Assembly: GCF_030269645.1 (NCBI RefSeq)
Contig: NZ_BSTR01000016.1
Span: 1-64,000 of the forward strand
Source: Actinokineospora sp. NBRC 105648
GTDB taxonomy: Bacteria; Actinomycetota; Actinomycetes; Mycobacteriales; Pseudonocardiaceae
Direction of reading: 5' to 3'
Length of the DNA stretch: 64,000 bases
Shown: positions 23,943 to 34,900 of the stretch, piece after piece
Layout: every line of letters starts with the position of its first letter
How positions within the stretch are numbered: position 1 is the stretch's first letter
The notes under the pieces: model-generated
What the model was told of the DNA's origin: nothing
What the model saw: the letters and a program-made list of their open reading frames with translations, nothing else
Database searches by the model: none
Translations under genes and position numbers: made by a program

Positions 23943-24533
23943 ATGGTAGTGGAATCCGATGACCGCGGCCCCGCGACGTCGTTCCGACTCTTCGCCCACC
24001 CCCTACCGGCGGGCGAGCTGCGGCTGCTGGCCCCCTACGACGCCCCTGCCTTCCTTGCGCTGATCGACGGCGAGCGGGAACACTTCGAGCCCTGGTTGCC
24101 CTGGGCCAGGGAGCTGCGCACGGTGGCCGACGCCGCCGGGTTCATCGCCAGGGGCACCCAGCGCTACGCCGACTGCGGCGCGCCCTGGGTAGGGGTGTGG
24201 TCGGGTGGCGCGCTGGTCGGCGGCGTGCTGTTCTGGCCGCTGGACGAGATGGGCAACCACATCGAGCTGGGCTACTGGCTCGCCCGCGCCGCGGGTGGCC
24301 GCGGCCTGATGACCGACGCGGTCGCCACCCTCGTCGACTACTGCTTCGCGGAATTACGACTCAACAAAGTCGTCATCCGCTGCGCCGCGACGAACCTGCC
24401 GAGCCGGGGTGTGCCCGAACGACTCGGATTCACCACCGAGGGTGTGCTCCGCGAACACTTCATCCTCGACGGGACACCACTCGACCTGGTCTTCTACGGA
24501 ATGCTGCGCAGCGAGTGGAAGAACCCGCGCTGA
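23943..24533 (+). CDS. GNAT N-acetyltransferase, RimJ/RimL type
   Basis: The 196-residue protein follows the RimJ/RimL pattern: RLLAPYDAPAFLALIDG at the N-terminus, HIELGYWLARAAGGRGLMTDA as the acetyl-CoA loop, and LNKVVIRCAATNLPSRGVPERLGFTTEGVLRE, which is normally N-x-x-S-x-x-V-x-E-x-x-G-F. It transfers acetyl from acetyl-CoA to an amine. The position divergent from the operon suggests tailoring or self-protection of the product, for example acetylation of a free valine amine, but a housekeeping role is equally possible. The ATG at 23943 follows a weak GGGAAAAG site. Confidence 0.82.
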   Translation: MVVESDDRGPATSFRLFAHPLPAGELRLLAPYDAPAFLALIDGEREHFEPWLPWARELRTVADAAGFIARGTQRYADCGAPWVGVWSGGALVGGVLFWPLDEMGNHIELGYWLARAAGGRGLMTDAVATLVDYCFAELRLNKVVIRCAATNLPSRGVPERLGFTTEGVLREHFILDGTPLDLVFYGMLRSEWKNPR

Positions 24534-24582
24534 CATTCCCGCGCCCGTGATATCCGCCCCCATTTACCTGCGAGGTCATGCG

Positions 24583-25407
24583 ATGAGCGTCCCCGCCCTG
24601 CCCACCGACCGCTTCGCCGACGCCGTCGCCGGACTGCGCGTCCCCGGCATGGGCACCGAGGCGGTCGCGCCGCTGCTGGCCGGGCTGGTGCGCTTCGCCC
24701 GGCCGCGCACCGTGCTGGAGGTCGGCATGGGCTACACCACGCCGTTCCTGGCGGCCGCGCTCGCCGAGACCCAGGCCCAGGTCCGCGCCGAGTCCGCGGC
24801 GCTGGCCGAGAAGAACCGCGGCTACCTCGACGGCGACACGCCCTTCGACGAGACCTGGCTCTACGCCGAGCCGCCGCTGCTGACCCCGGCGTTCTACCTG
24901 GAGCCCTACACCACCCGGCTGGTGGCCGTGGACAACCTCTCGATCGCCGAGTCGTCGGCGCCGCGGGTGCTCGAGGTGCTGCGCGAGCTGGGCCTGGACC
25001 AGCAGGTCACCGTCGTCAACGCCGACCTGCGCGAGTGCCGCGAGCTGCTGCCCGCCGACTTCGCCCCGATCGACCTGGCCTGGGTCGACGCCTGGGAGTG
25101 CCTGTTCTTCTTCGACCACTTCTGGGACCTGATCAACCCCGACGGCGGCCTGGTCGTCATGCACTACCTGATGACCTACCCCGAGGGCGAGGCCATCCTG
25201 GACTACATCGCCAAGGTGCAGCGGGCCCGCCCCGGCGAGCTGGAGGTGGTCAACCTGCTCGAACCGCACAAGCTCGCCCAGAACAGCCTCACCATCCTGC
25301 GCCGCACGACCGCGGGCAAGGCCCCCTCGCACGCCGACCCGGGCGGGCGGCTGCGCTACGACGGCCCGCTGCGCGACGCCGCCGCCACCCACCTCGACCT
25401 GCCCTGA
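24583..25407 (+). CDS. class I SAM-dependent methyltransferase
   Basis: The 274-residue protein has a SAM-binding motif I in TVLEVGMGYTTPFLAAAL, an acidic motif II in TTRLVAVDNLSIAE, and IDLAWVDAWECLFFFDHFWDLINPDGGLVVMHY as motifs III/IV. The substrate is unknown. It follows the GNAT gene by 49 bases in the same direction, so it could be co-transcribed and belong to the biosynthetic locus, where it would be the only O- or N-methyltransferase candidate. It does not look like a close FkbG homologue by eye. The ATG at 24583 is preceded by GAGG; a second ATG five bases earlier is out of frame. Confidence 0.78.
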   Translation: MSVPALPTDRFADAVAGLRVPGMGTEAVAPLLAGLVRFARPRTVLEVGMGYTTPFLAAALAETQAQVRAESAALAEKNRGYLDGDTPFDETWLYAEPPLLTPAFYLEPYTTRLVAVDNLSIAESSAPRVLEVLRELGLDQQVTVVNADLRECRELLPADFAPIDLAWVDAWECLFFFDHFWDLINPDGGLVVMHYLMTYPEGEAILDYIAKVQRARPGELEVVNLLEPHKLAQNSLTILRRTTAGKAPSHADPGGRLRYDGPLRDAAATHLDLP

Positions 25408-25534
25408 CCGGCACGTGATCCGCCTGGTCGCCGGGCGCGCGGACGTCGAGCCGCGCGCGCCGGGTCACGCTCGGGCTCGTCGTCCACGCGGGCGGTGCGT
25501 TCCGGACGCACCGGACAGCGGCTAGCCTGGCCGC

Positions 25535-26089
25535 ATGCCCCTGCGCGACGTGGTCCTGCGATTCCTGCCGCCGCGCCTGCGCCCGCTCGCGCTCAAGCAC
25601 CGCGAACTGCTCAAGTTCGGCGCCGTCGGCAGCATCGCCTACGTGGTGGACAACGGCATCTGGTACCTGCTGAAGCTGACCGTGCTCGAGCCCAAACCGG
25701 TGATGGCCAAGGTCATCGGCGTCATCGTGGCCACGATCGTGTCCTACGTGCTCAACCGCGAGTGGTCCTTCCACACCCGCGGCGGCCGCGAGCGCCACCA
25801 CGAGGCGGCGCTGTTCTTCGCCATCAGCGGGGTGTCGGTGTTCTTCTACACCGCGCCGCTGATGCTCTCCCGCTACGTGTTCGACCTGGAGACCCCGCAC
25901 GTCACGGTGCTCACCCAGGAGATCGCCGACTTCGCCTTCGGCTCGATCGTGGGCACCCTGATCGCGATGCTGTTCCGCTGGTGGGCGTTCAAGAAGTGGG
26001 TCTTCCCGACCGCGGACTTCCGCGTCTCGCGGGCCGAGCGCAAGCTGGCGGTGGCCCCCGAGGGTGCCGTGGATCACACCGCGAACTGA
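25535..26089 (+). CDS. GtrA-family membrane protein
   Basis: The 184-residue protein has four hydrophobic segments and the family signatures LLKFGAVGSIAYVVDNGIWYLL, VIVATIVSYVLNREWSF and the terminal IAMLFRWWAFKKWVFP. GtrA proteins are thought to help flip polyprenyl-linked sugars or assist cell-wall polysaccharide assembly. No glycosyltransferase lies next to it, so the partner is unknown. The spacing from the methyltransferase (127 bp) suggests its own promoter. Confidence 0.88.
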   Translation: MPLRDVVLRFLPPRLRPLALKHRELLKFGAVGSIAYVVDNGIWYLLKLTVLEPKPVMAKVIGVIVATIVSYVLNREWSFHTRGGRERHHEAALFFAISGVSVFFYTAPLMLSRYVFDLETPHVTVLTQEIADFAFGSIVGTLIAMLFRWWAFKKWVFPTADFRVSRAERKLAVAPEGAVDHTAN

Positions 26090-26151
26090 GCTGTCACACG
26101 CCCCGGCACCGCCCCGTCCTACCGGTGAAGCACCACACACTGGAGGACGAC

Positions 26152-26604
26152 ATGCAGGCACGGATGGACAACCCGACCAAGGTGATCCCGGACGCGATGA
26201 AGGCGCTGCTCGCGCTGAGCCGGGCCACCCAGCAGGACGGGCTGCCGACGGCGACGGTCGAGCTGGTCAAGCTCCGCGCCAGCCAGATCAACGGCTGCGG
26301 CGCGTGCGTGGACATGCACGCCCGCGACGCCAAGAAGGCGGGCGAGACCGACGAGCGCCTGTGGTCGGTCGCGGCCTGGCGCGAGACCGGCTACTTCACC
26401 GACGCCGAGCGGGTCGCCTTGGAGCTGACCGAGGCGCTGACCCGGCTCGCTGACCGGGCGGACGTGGTCAGCGACGACCTGTGGGCCCGCGCGGCCAAGC
26501 ACTACGACGAGAAGGCGCTCTCGGCGCTGGTGCTGGCGATCGCGAACATCAACGTGTGGAACCGGCTCAACGCCGCGGTCCGCCAGCCCGCCGGCAGCTG
26601 GTGA
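26152..26604 (+). CDS. carboxymuconolactone decarboxylase / AhpD-like protein
   Basis: The 150-residue protein has the AhpD-type CxxCxxxH motif: Cys49, Cys52 and His56 in NGCGACVDMHARDAKKAG. That pair of cysteines in an all-helical fold gives alkylhydroperoxidase or disulfide activity. ATG at 26152 has a strong GGAGGA site. It probably acts in the cytoplasm in peroxide defence. A perfect terminator hairpin follows at 26610-26640, so the unit ends here. Confidence 0.88.
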   Translation: MQARMDNPTKVIPDAMKALLALSRATQQDGLPTATVELVKLRASQINGCGACVDMHARDAKKAGETDERLWSVAAWRETGYFTDAERVALELTEALTRLADRADVVSDDLWARAAKHYDEKALSALVLAIANINVWNRLNAAVRQPAGSW

Positions 26605-26609
26605 GCTGA

Positions 26610-26640
26610 CGTGCCCGGCCCCGCCCCGGGGCCGGGCACG
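26610..26640 (+). terminator. hairpin terminator after the AhpD-like gene
   Basis: A perfect 13-bp stem (CGTGCCCGGCCCC and its complement) with a 5-base loop begins 5 bases after the stop codon. There is no U-run, as is usual in actinomycetes. Confidence 0.8.
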
Positions 26641-26965
26641 CCTCGACGGTCACCGTCGGACAACACGGGCACGCATTCGCCGTGGGCCTGGTGCGGCGGT
26701 GGACTGGTGTCTGTCGCGGACGCGATCGGCCCGCCGGCCACCACGTCGCCACTCGGCCACCGACCAGTTGGTGTGGAACCACGTGGCCCCACCCGGCGCA
26801 GCCGTCGCCCAACCCGGCGACCGTGTTCACGCGCGCTTTCACGGTCGCCGGCGGTGGTCCCCCGCGCACTGATCCGCACCCGGCCAGGCCCGTCGTCAGC
26901 CGACCCCGACCGCCTCGCGACGACGGTGTCCACCGTGGTCGCACCACCGCGCCGGCCACCGGTCC
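26641..26965. other. gene-free stretch between two terminators
   Basis: These 325 bases lie between the AhpD-like terminator and the terminator of the ferredoxin/P450 unit. Open frames exist on both strands but have Arg/Gly/Pro-biased composition and no ribosome site or recognisable domain. I see no RNA gene or repeat. Confidence 0.5.
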
Positions 26966-26996
26966 GTGTCCGGGCCCCGCACCGGGACCCGGACAC
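26966..26996 (-). terminator. hairpin terminator of the P450/ferredoxin unit
   Basis: GTGTCCGGG at 26966-26974 pairs with CCCGGACAC at 26988-26996, and the inner bases extend the stem further. It lies immediately after the ferredoxin stop on the minus strand. Confidence 0.65.
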
Positions 26997-26999
26997 GGC

Positions 27000-27194
27000 T
27001 CACGAGTGCGTGCTGATCACCTGCGCCGGGCACAGCGCGACCGCGACCTCGACATCGGCCTCCTGCTCGGCCGCCGGGGTGGCCCGCAGCAGCACCACCG
27101 TGCCGTCGTCCTCGCTCTGGTCGAACACCTCCGGAGCCGTCAACGCGCACTGCCCGGCGCCGACGCAGCGGTCCTGCTCGAGGGTGATCCGCAC
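27000..27194 (-). CDS. [3Fe-4S] ferredoxin, partner of the P450
   Basis: The 64-residue protein has the single-cluster ferredoxin layout: DRCVGAGQCALTAPEVF with the first two ligands and VALCPAQVI with the last. The spacing C-x5-C leaves out one ligand of a 4Fe cluster, as in 3Fe-4S ferredoxins that reduce actinobacterial P450s. The GTG at 27194 has a GGAGGAGGCGGGAG site. It is 49 bases downstream of the P450 gene and should be co-transcribed. A ferredoxin reductase is not in the window. Confidence 0.9.
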   Translation of the reverse strand: MRITLEQDRCVGAGQCALTAPEVFDQSEDDGTVVLLRATPAAEQEADVEVAVALCPAQVISTHS

Positions 27195-27243
27195 TTCTCC
27201 CGCCTCCTCCGTCGAGATCGACTCCGCTGTCGAGACCCCGCGC

Positions 27244-28578
27244 TCAGACGTCCCAGGTCACCGGCAGCGAGTGGACGCCGTAGATGGCCATGTCCTCGCG
27301 CAGCGGCACCTCGTCCTGGGGCACCGCCAGGCGCAGCCCGGGCAGCCTGCGGAGCAGCTCGGTGAAGCCGACCGCCAGCTCCACCCGGGCCAGCTGCTGA
27401 CCCAGGCACTGGTGGATGCCGTGCCCGAAGGACAGGTGCGGCCCCCGCGCCCGGGTGAGGTCGAGGGCGTCCGGGTCGGCGTAGTGCGCGCCGTCGCGGT
27501 TGGCGGCCTGGATCGAGACCAGCACCAGGTCGCCCTCGGCGATCCGCTGCCCGCCGACCTCGACGTCGGCCAGCGCGTGCCGCATCAGTCCCAAGTGGAT
27601 GATCGGCAGATAGCGCAGCAGCTCCTCGACCGCGGCCTCGACCCCGCTGGGGTCCGCGCGCAGCGCGGCGAGCTGCTCGGGGTTGTCCAGCAGGCCGAAA
27701 GTGCCCAGGGCCAACATGTTCGCCGTCGTCTCGTGCCCGGCGATCAGCAGCAGGTTGGCGATGTTGACCAGCTCGTGGTCGGTGAGCGCGGGCTCGGTGC
27801 CGGACTGGATCAGCCCGGAGAGCAGGTCGTCGGCAGGCCGCGCGCGCTTGTCCGCGACCAGCGCCAGCATGAAGTCCCGCAGCTGGTCGCCGATCTCGAA
27901 CAGCTTCTCCAGCGGTGTGCCCAGGGTCAGCAGCTTCGCCGTCCAGGACTGGAAACCCGCCCGGTCGGCGTACGGGACGCCGAGCAGCTCGCAGATCACC
28001 AGCGAGGGCACCGGCAGCGCGAACGCGGTCACCAGGTCGACCGGCGGCCCTTGGGCGAGCACGGCGTCGAGGTGGTCGGTGACGATCTGGTTGATCCGCG
28101 GGCCCAGCTGCCGCATCCGCCGCACGGTGAACTGGCCGGTGAGCAGCTTGCGGTAGCGGGTGTGCTCCGGCGCGTCCATCGCGATGAAGCCGCCCGCCCG
28201 GGCCTTCTCGTCGAGCACCCGCTCGCGCATGGCGGGCGAGAGCTTCTCCAGCACCCCCGGCCTGCGCATCCGGTCGGAGCTCATCCTCGGGTCGGCGAGC
28301 ACGGCACGGGCCGCCGCGTGTCCGGTGACCAGCCACGCCGGGTCGCCGTCGCGGGTGACGACCCGGTGGATCGGCGCCTCGGCGCTGAGCTCGGTCAGCC
28401 CGGCGGGCGGGTCGAACGGGCACTTGCCGTGGTCGGTGAGCTCCGCGGGCAGCCGCGGCAACAGGCTCGCGCGGTCGCGGGCCTGTTCGTCGGTCTGTCC
28501 CGTGGTCGCGCCGGTGTCGACGGGCGCCGTGCCGCCCGTGCTGTTGGTGGGCGCGGTGGTGTCTGTGGTGCTGGTCAT
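27244..28578 (-). CDS. cytochrome P450 (CYP105-like)
   Basis: The 444-residue protein has the oxygen-binding helix LLIAGHETTANML, the ExxR motif in VEELLRYLP, and the haem-binding FGHGIHQCLGQQLARVEL with its Cys. MDAPEHTRYRKLLTGQFT is typical of the CYP105 group of actinomycetes. The first 35 residues are Thr-rich and low in complexity, which is unusual. It monooxygenates an unknown substrate using electrons from the adjacent ferredoxin. It is about 3.7 kb from the biosynthetic operon and could tailor its product, but the xenobiotic-type CYP105 role is just as likely. The palindrome GTCCACTGTGGAC lies about 110 bases upstream. Confidence 0.92.
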   Translation of the reverse strand: MTSTTDTTAPTNSTGGTAPVDTGATTGQTDEQARDRASLLPRLPAELTDHGKCPFDPPAGLTELSAEAPIHRVVTRDGDPAWLVTGHAAARAVLADPRMSSDRMRRPGVLEKLSPAMRERVLDEKARAGGFIAMDAPEHTRYRKLLTGQFTVRRMRQLGPRINQIVTDHLDAVLAQGPPVDLVTAFALPVPSLVICELLGVPYADRAGFQSWTAKLLTLGTPLEKLFEIGDQLRDFMLALVADKRARPADDLLSGLIQSGTEPALTDHELVNIANLLLIAGHETTANMLALGTFGLLDNPEQLAALRADPSGVEAAVEELLRYLPIIHLGLMRHALADVEVGGQRIAEGDLVLVSIQAANRDGAHYADPDALDLTRARGPHLSFGHGIHQCLGQQLARVELAVGFTELLRRLPGLRLAVPQDEVPLREDMAIYGVHSLPVTWDV

Positions 28579-28768
28579 GAGCTGTCCTGTTCCCGGCCCG
28601 GTCCCCAGCGGGCCGTTGGTTCCAGGGGGCTATCACCCAAGGTACCAAAACACGCACGTACCGCTACCGACTTTCGCCGGGACCGGGTAGTCCACTGTGG
28701 ACGGTAGCTCACCCGTTAGTGGAAAGCGGAACGGAGTCCGCGCACCGGGAGCGCGCGACCCGGTAAAA

Positions 28769-28819
28769 GGGAAATCGCCCCGGGACATCCGGCGAACGGA
28801 CATCCCGGGACGATTTCCC
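28769..28819 (-). terminator. hairpin terminator of htpG
   Basis: GGGAAATCGCCCCGGGA at 28769-28785 pairs with TCCCGGGACGATTTCCC at 28803-28819 with one mismatch. The stem is 17 bp with a 17-base loop. It begins 19 bases after the htpG stop. Confidence 0.75.
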
Positions 28820-28837
28820 GGATTCGAGTGCTTTTCC

Positions 28838-30790
<1,953 letters not shown>

Positions 30791-31491
30791 GTGCACCCCT
30801 CATCCGGCCTAGCACTGGCACCGGCATCCTAGCGAAACCCCCACACCCCTCCGGCGCATCGGCTCCAGCGCTTCCGCTTTGGCGCATCGGCTCCGGCTGA
30901 TCGGCGCCTCAGTAGTCGCTGTCCGCGCGCGATGCCGTGTTCCCGGTGCTCGATGTCGGTCCCTGGGTTCTCGGTGTCCGTGTTCTCGGTGCTCGATGTC
31001 GGTCCCTGGCCGTACGATCGCGGCGAGGCTGGCGCCACGGCCGTTCACTCCTCGGGCATTCACCCGAACGAGCGATGTGGATGCGGAACGAGCACACCTG
31101 TTCGATTCGTTGCTCAAGAAGTCGGTGCGAGCGGGAAGCGAATCACGTCCAGCCCGGTCATGCGCTAGGCGGTCAACTGTCCAGCCCGACCGACCGATCA
31201 AGCGATAAGCAGTCAAGCCCAGCCGACCGATCAAGCCAGACCGACGCTGACCACCGAGCGAGCCCGATCAACTCGCAAGCCCGCACCGGCACCGCCCAAG
31301 CGCGCACGGCCAAGGAACACGGCCAAGGAGGTGGTCCGCGCGGTCCGGGCCGCAGTCGACGGCCCGGCCGAGCGGCAGACACGCGGTCACGGCCGGACCG
31401 CCGCGCAGCCAGGCGCCGCCGGTAGCCAGGCGGCGCTGCCTGGCTGCGCGGCCTGGCTGCGCGGCAAGACTGGCCGGACGGGCGGCAGCGC

Positions 31492-31527
31492 GGGCAGGAC
31501 GGGCAGGACGGGCAGGACGGGCAGGAC
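31492..31527. repeat. 9-bp tandem array, four copies
   Basis: GGGCAGGAC is repeated four times without interruption. A related GGACGGGCGGCAGCG stretch precedes it. It lies in non-coding DNA. Confidence 0.85.
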
Positions 31528-31766
31528 CAGTCGGAACCCGGGTGAGCCGCCACGCCACGGCCAGACGGGCCGAGGAGTGGACAGCAGGGGTCGAGACCGA
31601 GGGGCGGGAGCCCGATCAGCTCATCCGGGCCATCCTCAACCCCGATCGGGCGATCCGCTCGTCCACGCCTCCGATCAGCCACGCTCCGATCAGCCGATCC
31701 GGAGATCGTCCTCGTCCCAGGGTCGGCTGATCCGGAGATCGGCCACCTCCCCGAACCGCCGATCCG

Positions 31767-31862
31767 GACGTCGGCCATGTCCCTGGTCGGCTGATGCAGA
31801 CGTCGGCCATGTCCCCGGTCGGCCGATCCAGACATCGGCCATGTCCCCGGTCGGCTGAGCCA
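31767..31862. repeat. 32-bp tandem array, three copies
   Basis: Three adjacent 32-base units begin GACGTCGGCCATGTCC or GACATCGGCCATGTCC and differ at a few positions. More diverged units precede them from about 31690. There are no spacers, so this is not a CRISPR array. Confidence 0.85.
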
Positions 31863-31976
31863 GACACCATCCACCGTCGCCGGTCAGTCGGTGTGGAGTC
31901 CTCGGCCCCGGTCTGCAACGTGGAGTCGGTCAGCGATGCCGGGTCCTCGCCTCCGGTCAGCCGATCTCGCCTCCGG

Positions 31977-34900
31977 TCAGCCGATGCGGATCGTCTTCGC
32001 CGGGCTCCACACCCCGGACGCGTCCAGGGCGAACAGCAGGTAGTGCCCGGGAAGAGCGATCCCAGGGTCCGCGGGCACAGTGACGCGGTAGGAGGTGGTG
32101 GACAGGGTGGTTGGGGTGAGGGGGATTCGGCGCTGGTCGTTGTCCACCGAGTGGGTGGCTGAGCTGGTGCGGAGCAGGGCGAAGCCGGTCACCGGGCGGT
32201 CGGTGGTGATGTCCACGGTCGCGCCGTGGGGTGCGGTCGCGGGTGCGGCCGTGATGGCCGGGCGGGGGCGGGGTGTGCCGTCGGGGTTCAGGAGGGTGGG
32301 TGGGGTGAGGACTTGGCCGTCGAAGTGGTTGGTGGAGCAGGTGCCGCAGAGGCCGCCGCCGCCGGAGAAGACTCGGCCGTCGGGGAGGAGGTTGGCGACG
32401 CTGTGGTAGGTGCGGGGGACCGCCATCTGGGCCAGTGGGGTGAAGGTGCCGGTGGTGGGGTTCCACAGTTCCGGGGTCAGCACCGCCGTCTGGTCGCTGA
32501 ACGGCACCGGCCGGGTCTGGCCGCCGATCACGACGACCGAGCCGTTGGGCAGGACGACGCTGTTGGCGAACGCGCGGCCCGCCAGCATGTCGCCGACCCG
32601 GCGGACCACCGGGGTGCCGCTGGTGATGTCCACTGTGTACGCCCGGTTCGTCGCGTCGACGTCCTGGTACGCGGTGGCGCCGCCGACGGTGAGGATCTTG
32701 CCGGTGTCGTACATGATGGCGTTGCCGTTCATCGCGTCGGCGCTGTCGCCGCGGGCGCCCGCGTCGGTGACCGCTCCCCCGCCCGCGGTGTCGACCCAGT
32801 GCATGCGCGTGCTCGGGCCCGCGTGGAACACCCGGCCGCCGCCGACGCCGAAGAGCCAGGCGTGGTTGTCCGCGCGGTACACGCCGCGCGGGTCGGCGGT
32901 GGCGAACGGGTCGGCCTGCACGCCCGGCAGCGTGCGCCAGGTGTTGGTGGCCGGTGTGTAGACCTCGCCGGACTTGCCGCCCTCGCCGCCGCTCCAGGAG
33001 CCGCCGACGGTGAAGGCCTCGCCGGTCGAGAGCGTCGTCTGGCCCTGGTAGCCGCGCGCGATCCGCATCGGCGCCGCAGCCGTCCAGGTGTCGGTGAAGG
33101 GGTTGTAGATACTCGCCTTCTCGGCGTTGCTGCCGCCGGTGACCAGCACCCGCCCGTCGGGCAGGGTCGAGGTGCCGGGGCAGAACATGTCGTGGCCGGT
33201 GTTGTCGACCCGGCGCTGGGTGACCTGCCCGGTGGTCAGGTCCATGATCGCGGTCTGGGTGTAGCCGTTGCTGCCGCCGAAGGTGTCCGGCGCGTAGGCC
33301 GACCAGGTCAGCAGCTTGTTGTTGGGCAGCAGGGCGGAGGCGACCGGCACGATCGGGAACCCGATCATCGGTCCCCACGCGCCGACCGCGCTGGTGTCCG
33401 GCGGGGCGGCCGGGGTGAGGACGTTGATCTCGGCCGCGCTGCTCCACGGCCCGCGGTTGCCCGCCTCGGTGAGCGCGGTCAGCCGCACGAACCGGGCCGT
33501 CACGGGCGCGGCGAGCAGCGCTGTCTGCACGTTGGAGCTGTCCGGCCACGTGCCCGCGGCGACGTTCGCGCCGAAGGTCGTGCCGTCGTCGCTCAGCTGC
33601 ACGCGGTACTGCCCGATGTTGCCGTTGCCCACGTCCCCGCGCGGCCGCACGGTGATCCCGGCGACCACGCGTGCCGCGCGCAGGTCGAGGGTGATCCAGT
33701 GCGGCAACGCCGTGGGGGTGCCGGACCACTTCGAGTGCCACATGGTGGCGTCGTTGCCGTCGAGCACGTTGGTCGCGCGGCCGTCCTGGCTCGCGGTCTC
33801 CTCGTCGCTCGCGGTCGCCGTCCACCCGTCGCGGTTGAGCGGGGCGGTGGAGACGACCGAGGTGGGCCCGTAGGCGAACAGTTCGGCGGCCGCGTTCCAG
33901 GGTCCCCGGTTTCCCGCCTCGCTCAAGGCGGTCACGCGGATGTAGCGAGCGGTTCCGTTGACCAGGGCGGACTTCGGGGTGCCGTCGTCGGCCCAGGTCC
34001 CGGTGACCGGCGGCCCGAACGTCGACCCGTCGGTGCTCAGCGCGATCGAGTACCGGCCGACGCGACCGTCCGGGCTGTCCCCGCGCGGGGTGAGCACCAC
34101 CGCGGAGATCGGCTGCGCGCGCTGCAGGTCGACGGTGACGGTGTGCGGGGCGGCCGTGGTGCCCGCGCTGCGCCAGTAGGTGTCGATGCGGTTGTCGACC
34201 AGGGCGGTCGCGGTGTGGTCGACCTCGGCGCTGGACGCGGTGGCGGTCCAGCCGACGCGGGACAGGGCCGGGTCGGCGGTGGCCGGGCCGAGCAGTCCCA
34301 GTTCGGCGGCACTCGTCCACGGTCCTCGGTTGCCCGCCTCGGTGACCGCGGTCAGCCGGACGAACCGGGCGGTCACCGGGCCGGTGAACAGCGCGTGCTT
34401 GACGCCCGCGTCGTCGGCCCAGCGACCGGAGGACACCGGCGCGCCGAAGGTGATCCCGTCGGTGGAGGTGCTGATCCGGTACTCGCCGATCCGCCCGTTC
34501 ACCCCCGACAGGCGCGGCCGGTAGGTCAGTCCACTCAGGACGGTCGGCTGCTTGAGGTCGACCGTGGCGCTGTGCGGGAGGGGCGCCAGGACGGAGTAGC
34601 GGCTGTGCCACTGGGTGGCGGGGTCACCGTCGAGCACGTTGGCCGCCCGGCCGTTCTCGCTGAGGATCTCCTCGTCGCTCGCCGCGGCGGTCCAACCGTT
34701 GCGCGGCAACGGAACGACGGGAGTGGGCGCGCCCGGGTCGCCGAGCAGGCCGATCTCCCCCGCACTGGCCCACGAGCCCCGGTTGCCCGCCTCGGTCAGC
34801 GCGGTCAGCCGGACGAACCGCGCGCCGCTGACGGCGAAGCTGAAGGTCTTCACGGTCGGGTCGTCGGCGGCGATGCCGGTGCTGACCGGGGCGCCCCAGG

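Larger units (their letters stand above)
30830..31976. other. repeat-rich gene-free region between htpG and the oxidase gene
   Basis: Over 1.1 kb no frame has a ribosome site or a recognisable domain on either strand. The stretch is built from degenerate short repeats: GCGCATCGGCTCC twice near 30855-30893, a CGATGTCGGTCCCTGG block twice near 30951-31008, GACCGATCAAG-like words near 31190-31240, a 9-bp array at 31492-31527 and a 32-bp array at 31767-31862, with related CGGCTGATCCGGAGATCGG words just before it. The htpG promoter must lie in its left part. I looked for CIRCE-like and HAIR-like sites and saw none. Confidence 0.6.

Noticed and set aside
26611-26999. A gene between the AhpD-like gene and the ferredoxin gene
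   Set aside because: Open frames on both strands have no ribosome site or domain and sit between two terminators.
30791-31200. CIRCE or HAIR heat-shock operator upstream of htpG
   Set aside because: No sequence close to the TTAGCACTC or CTTGAGT inverted repeats was found by eye.
31767-31862. CRISPR-like 32-bp repeats
   Set aside because: The units are contiguous and diverged, with no spacers.
31173-31874. A minus-strand gene in the repeat-rich region
   Set aside because: The apparent protein is a translation of short tandem DNA repeats (SGSAD-type units), with no start signal and no domain.
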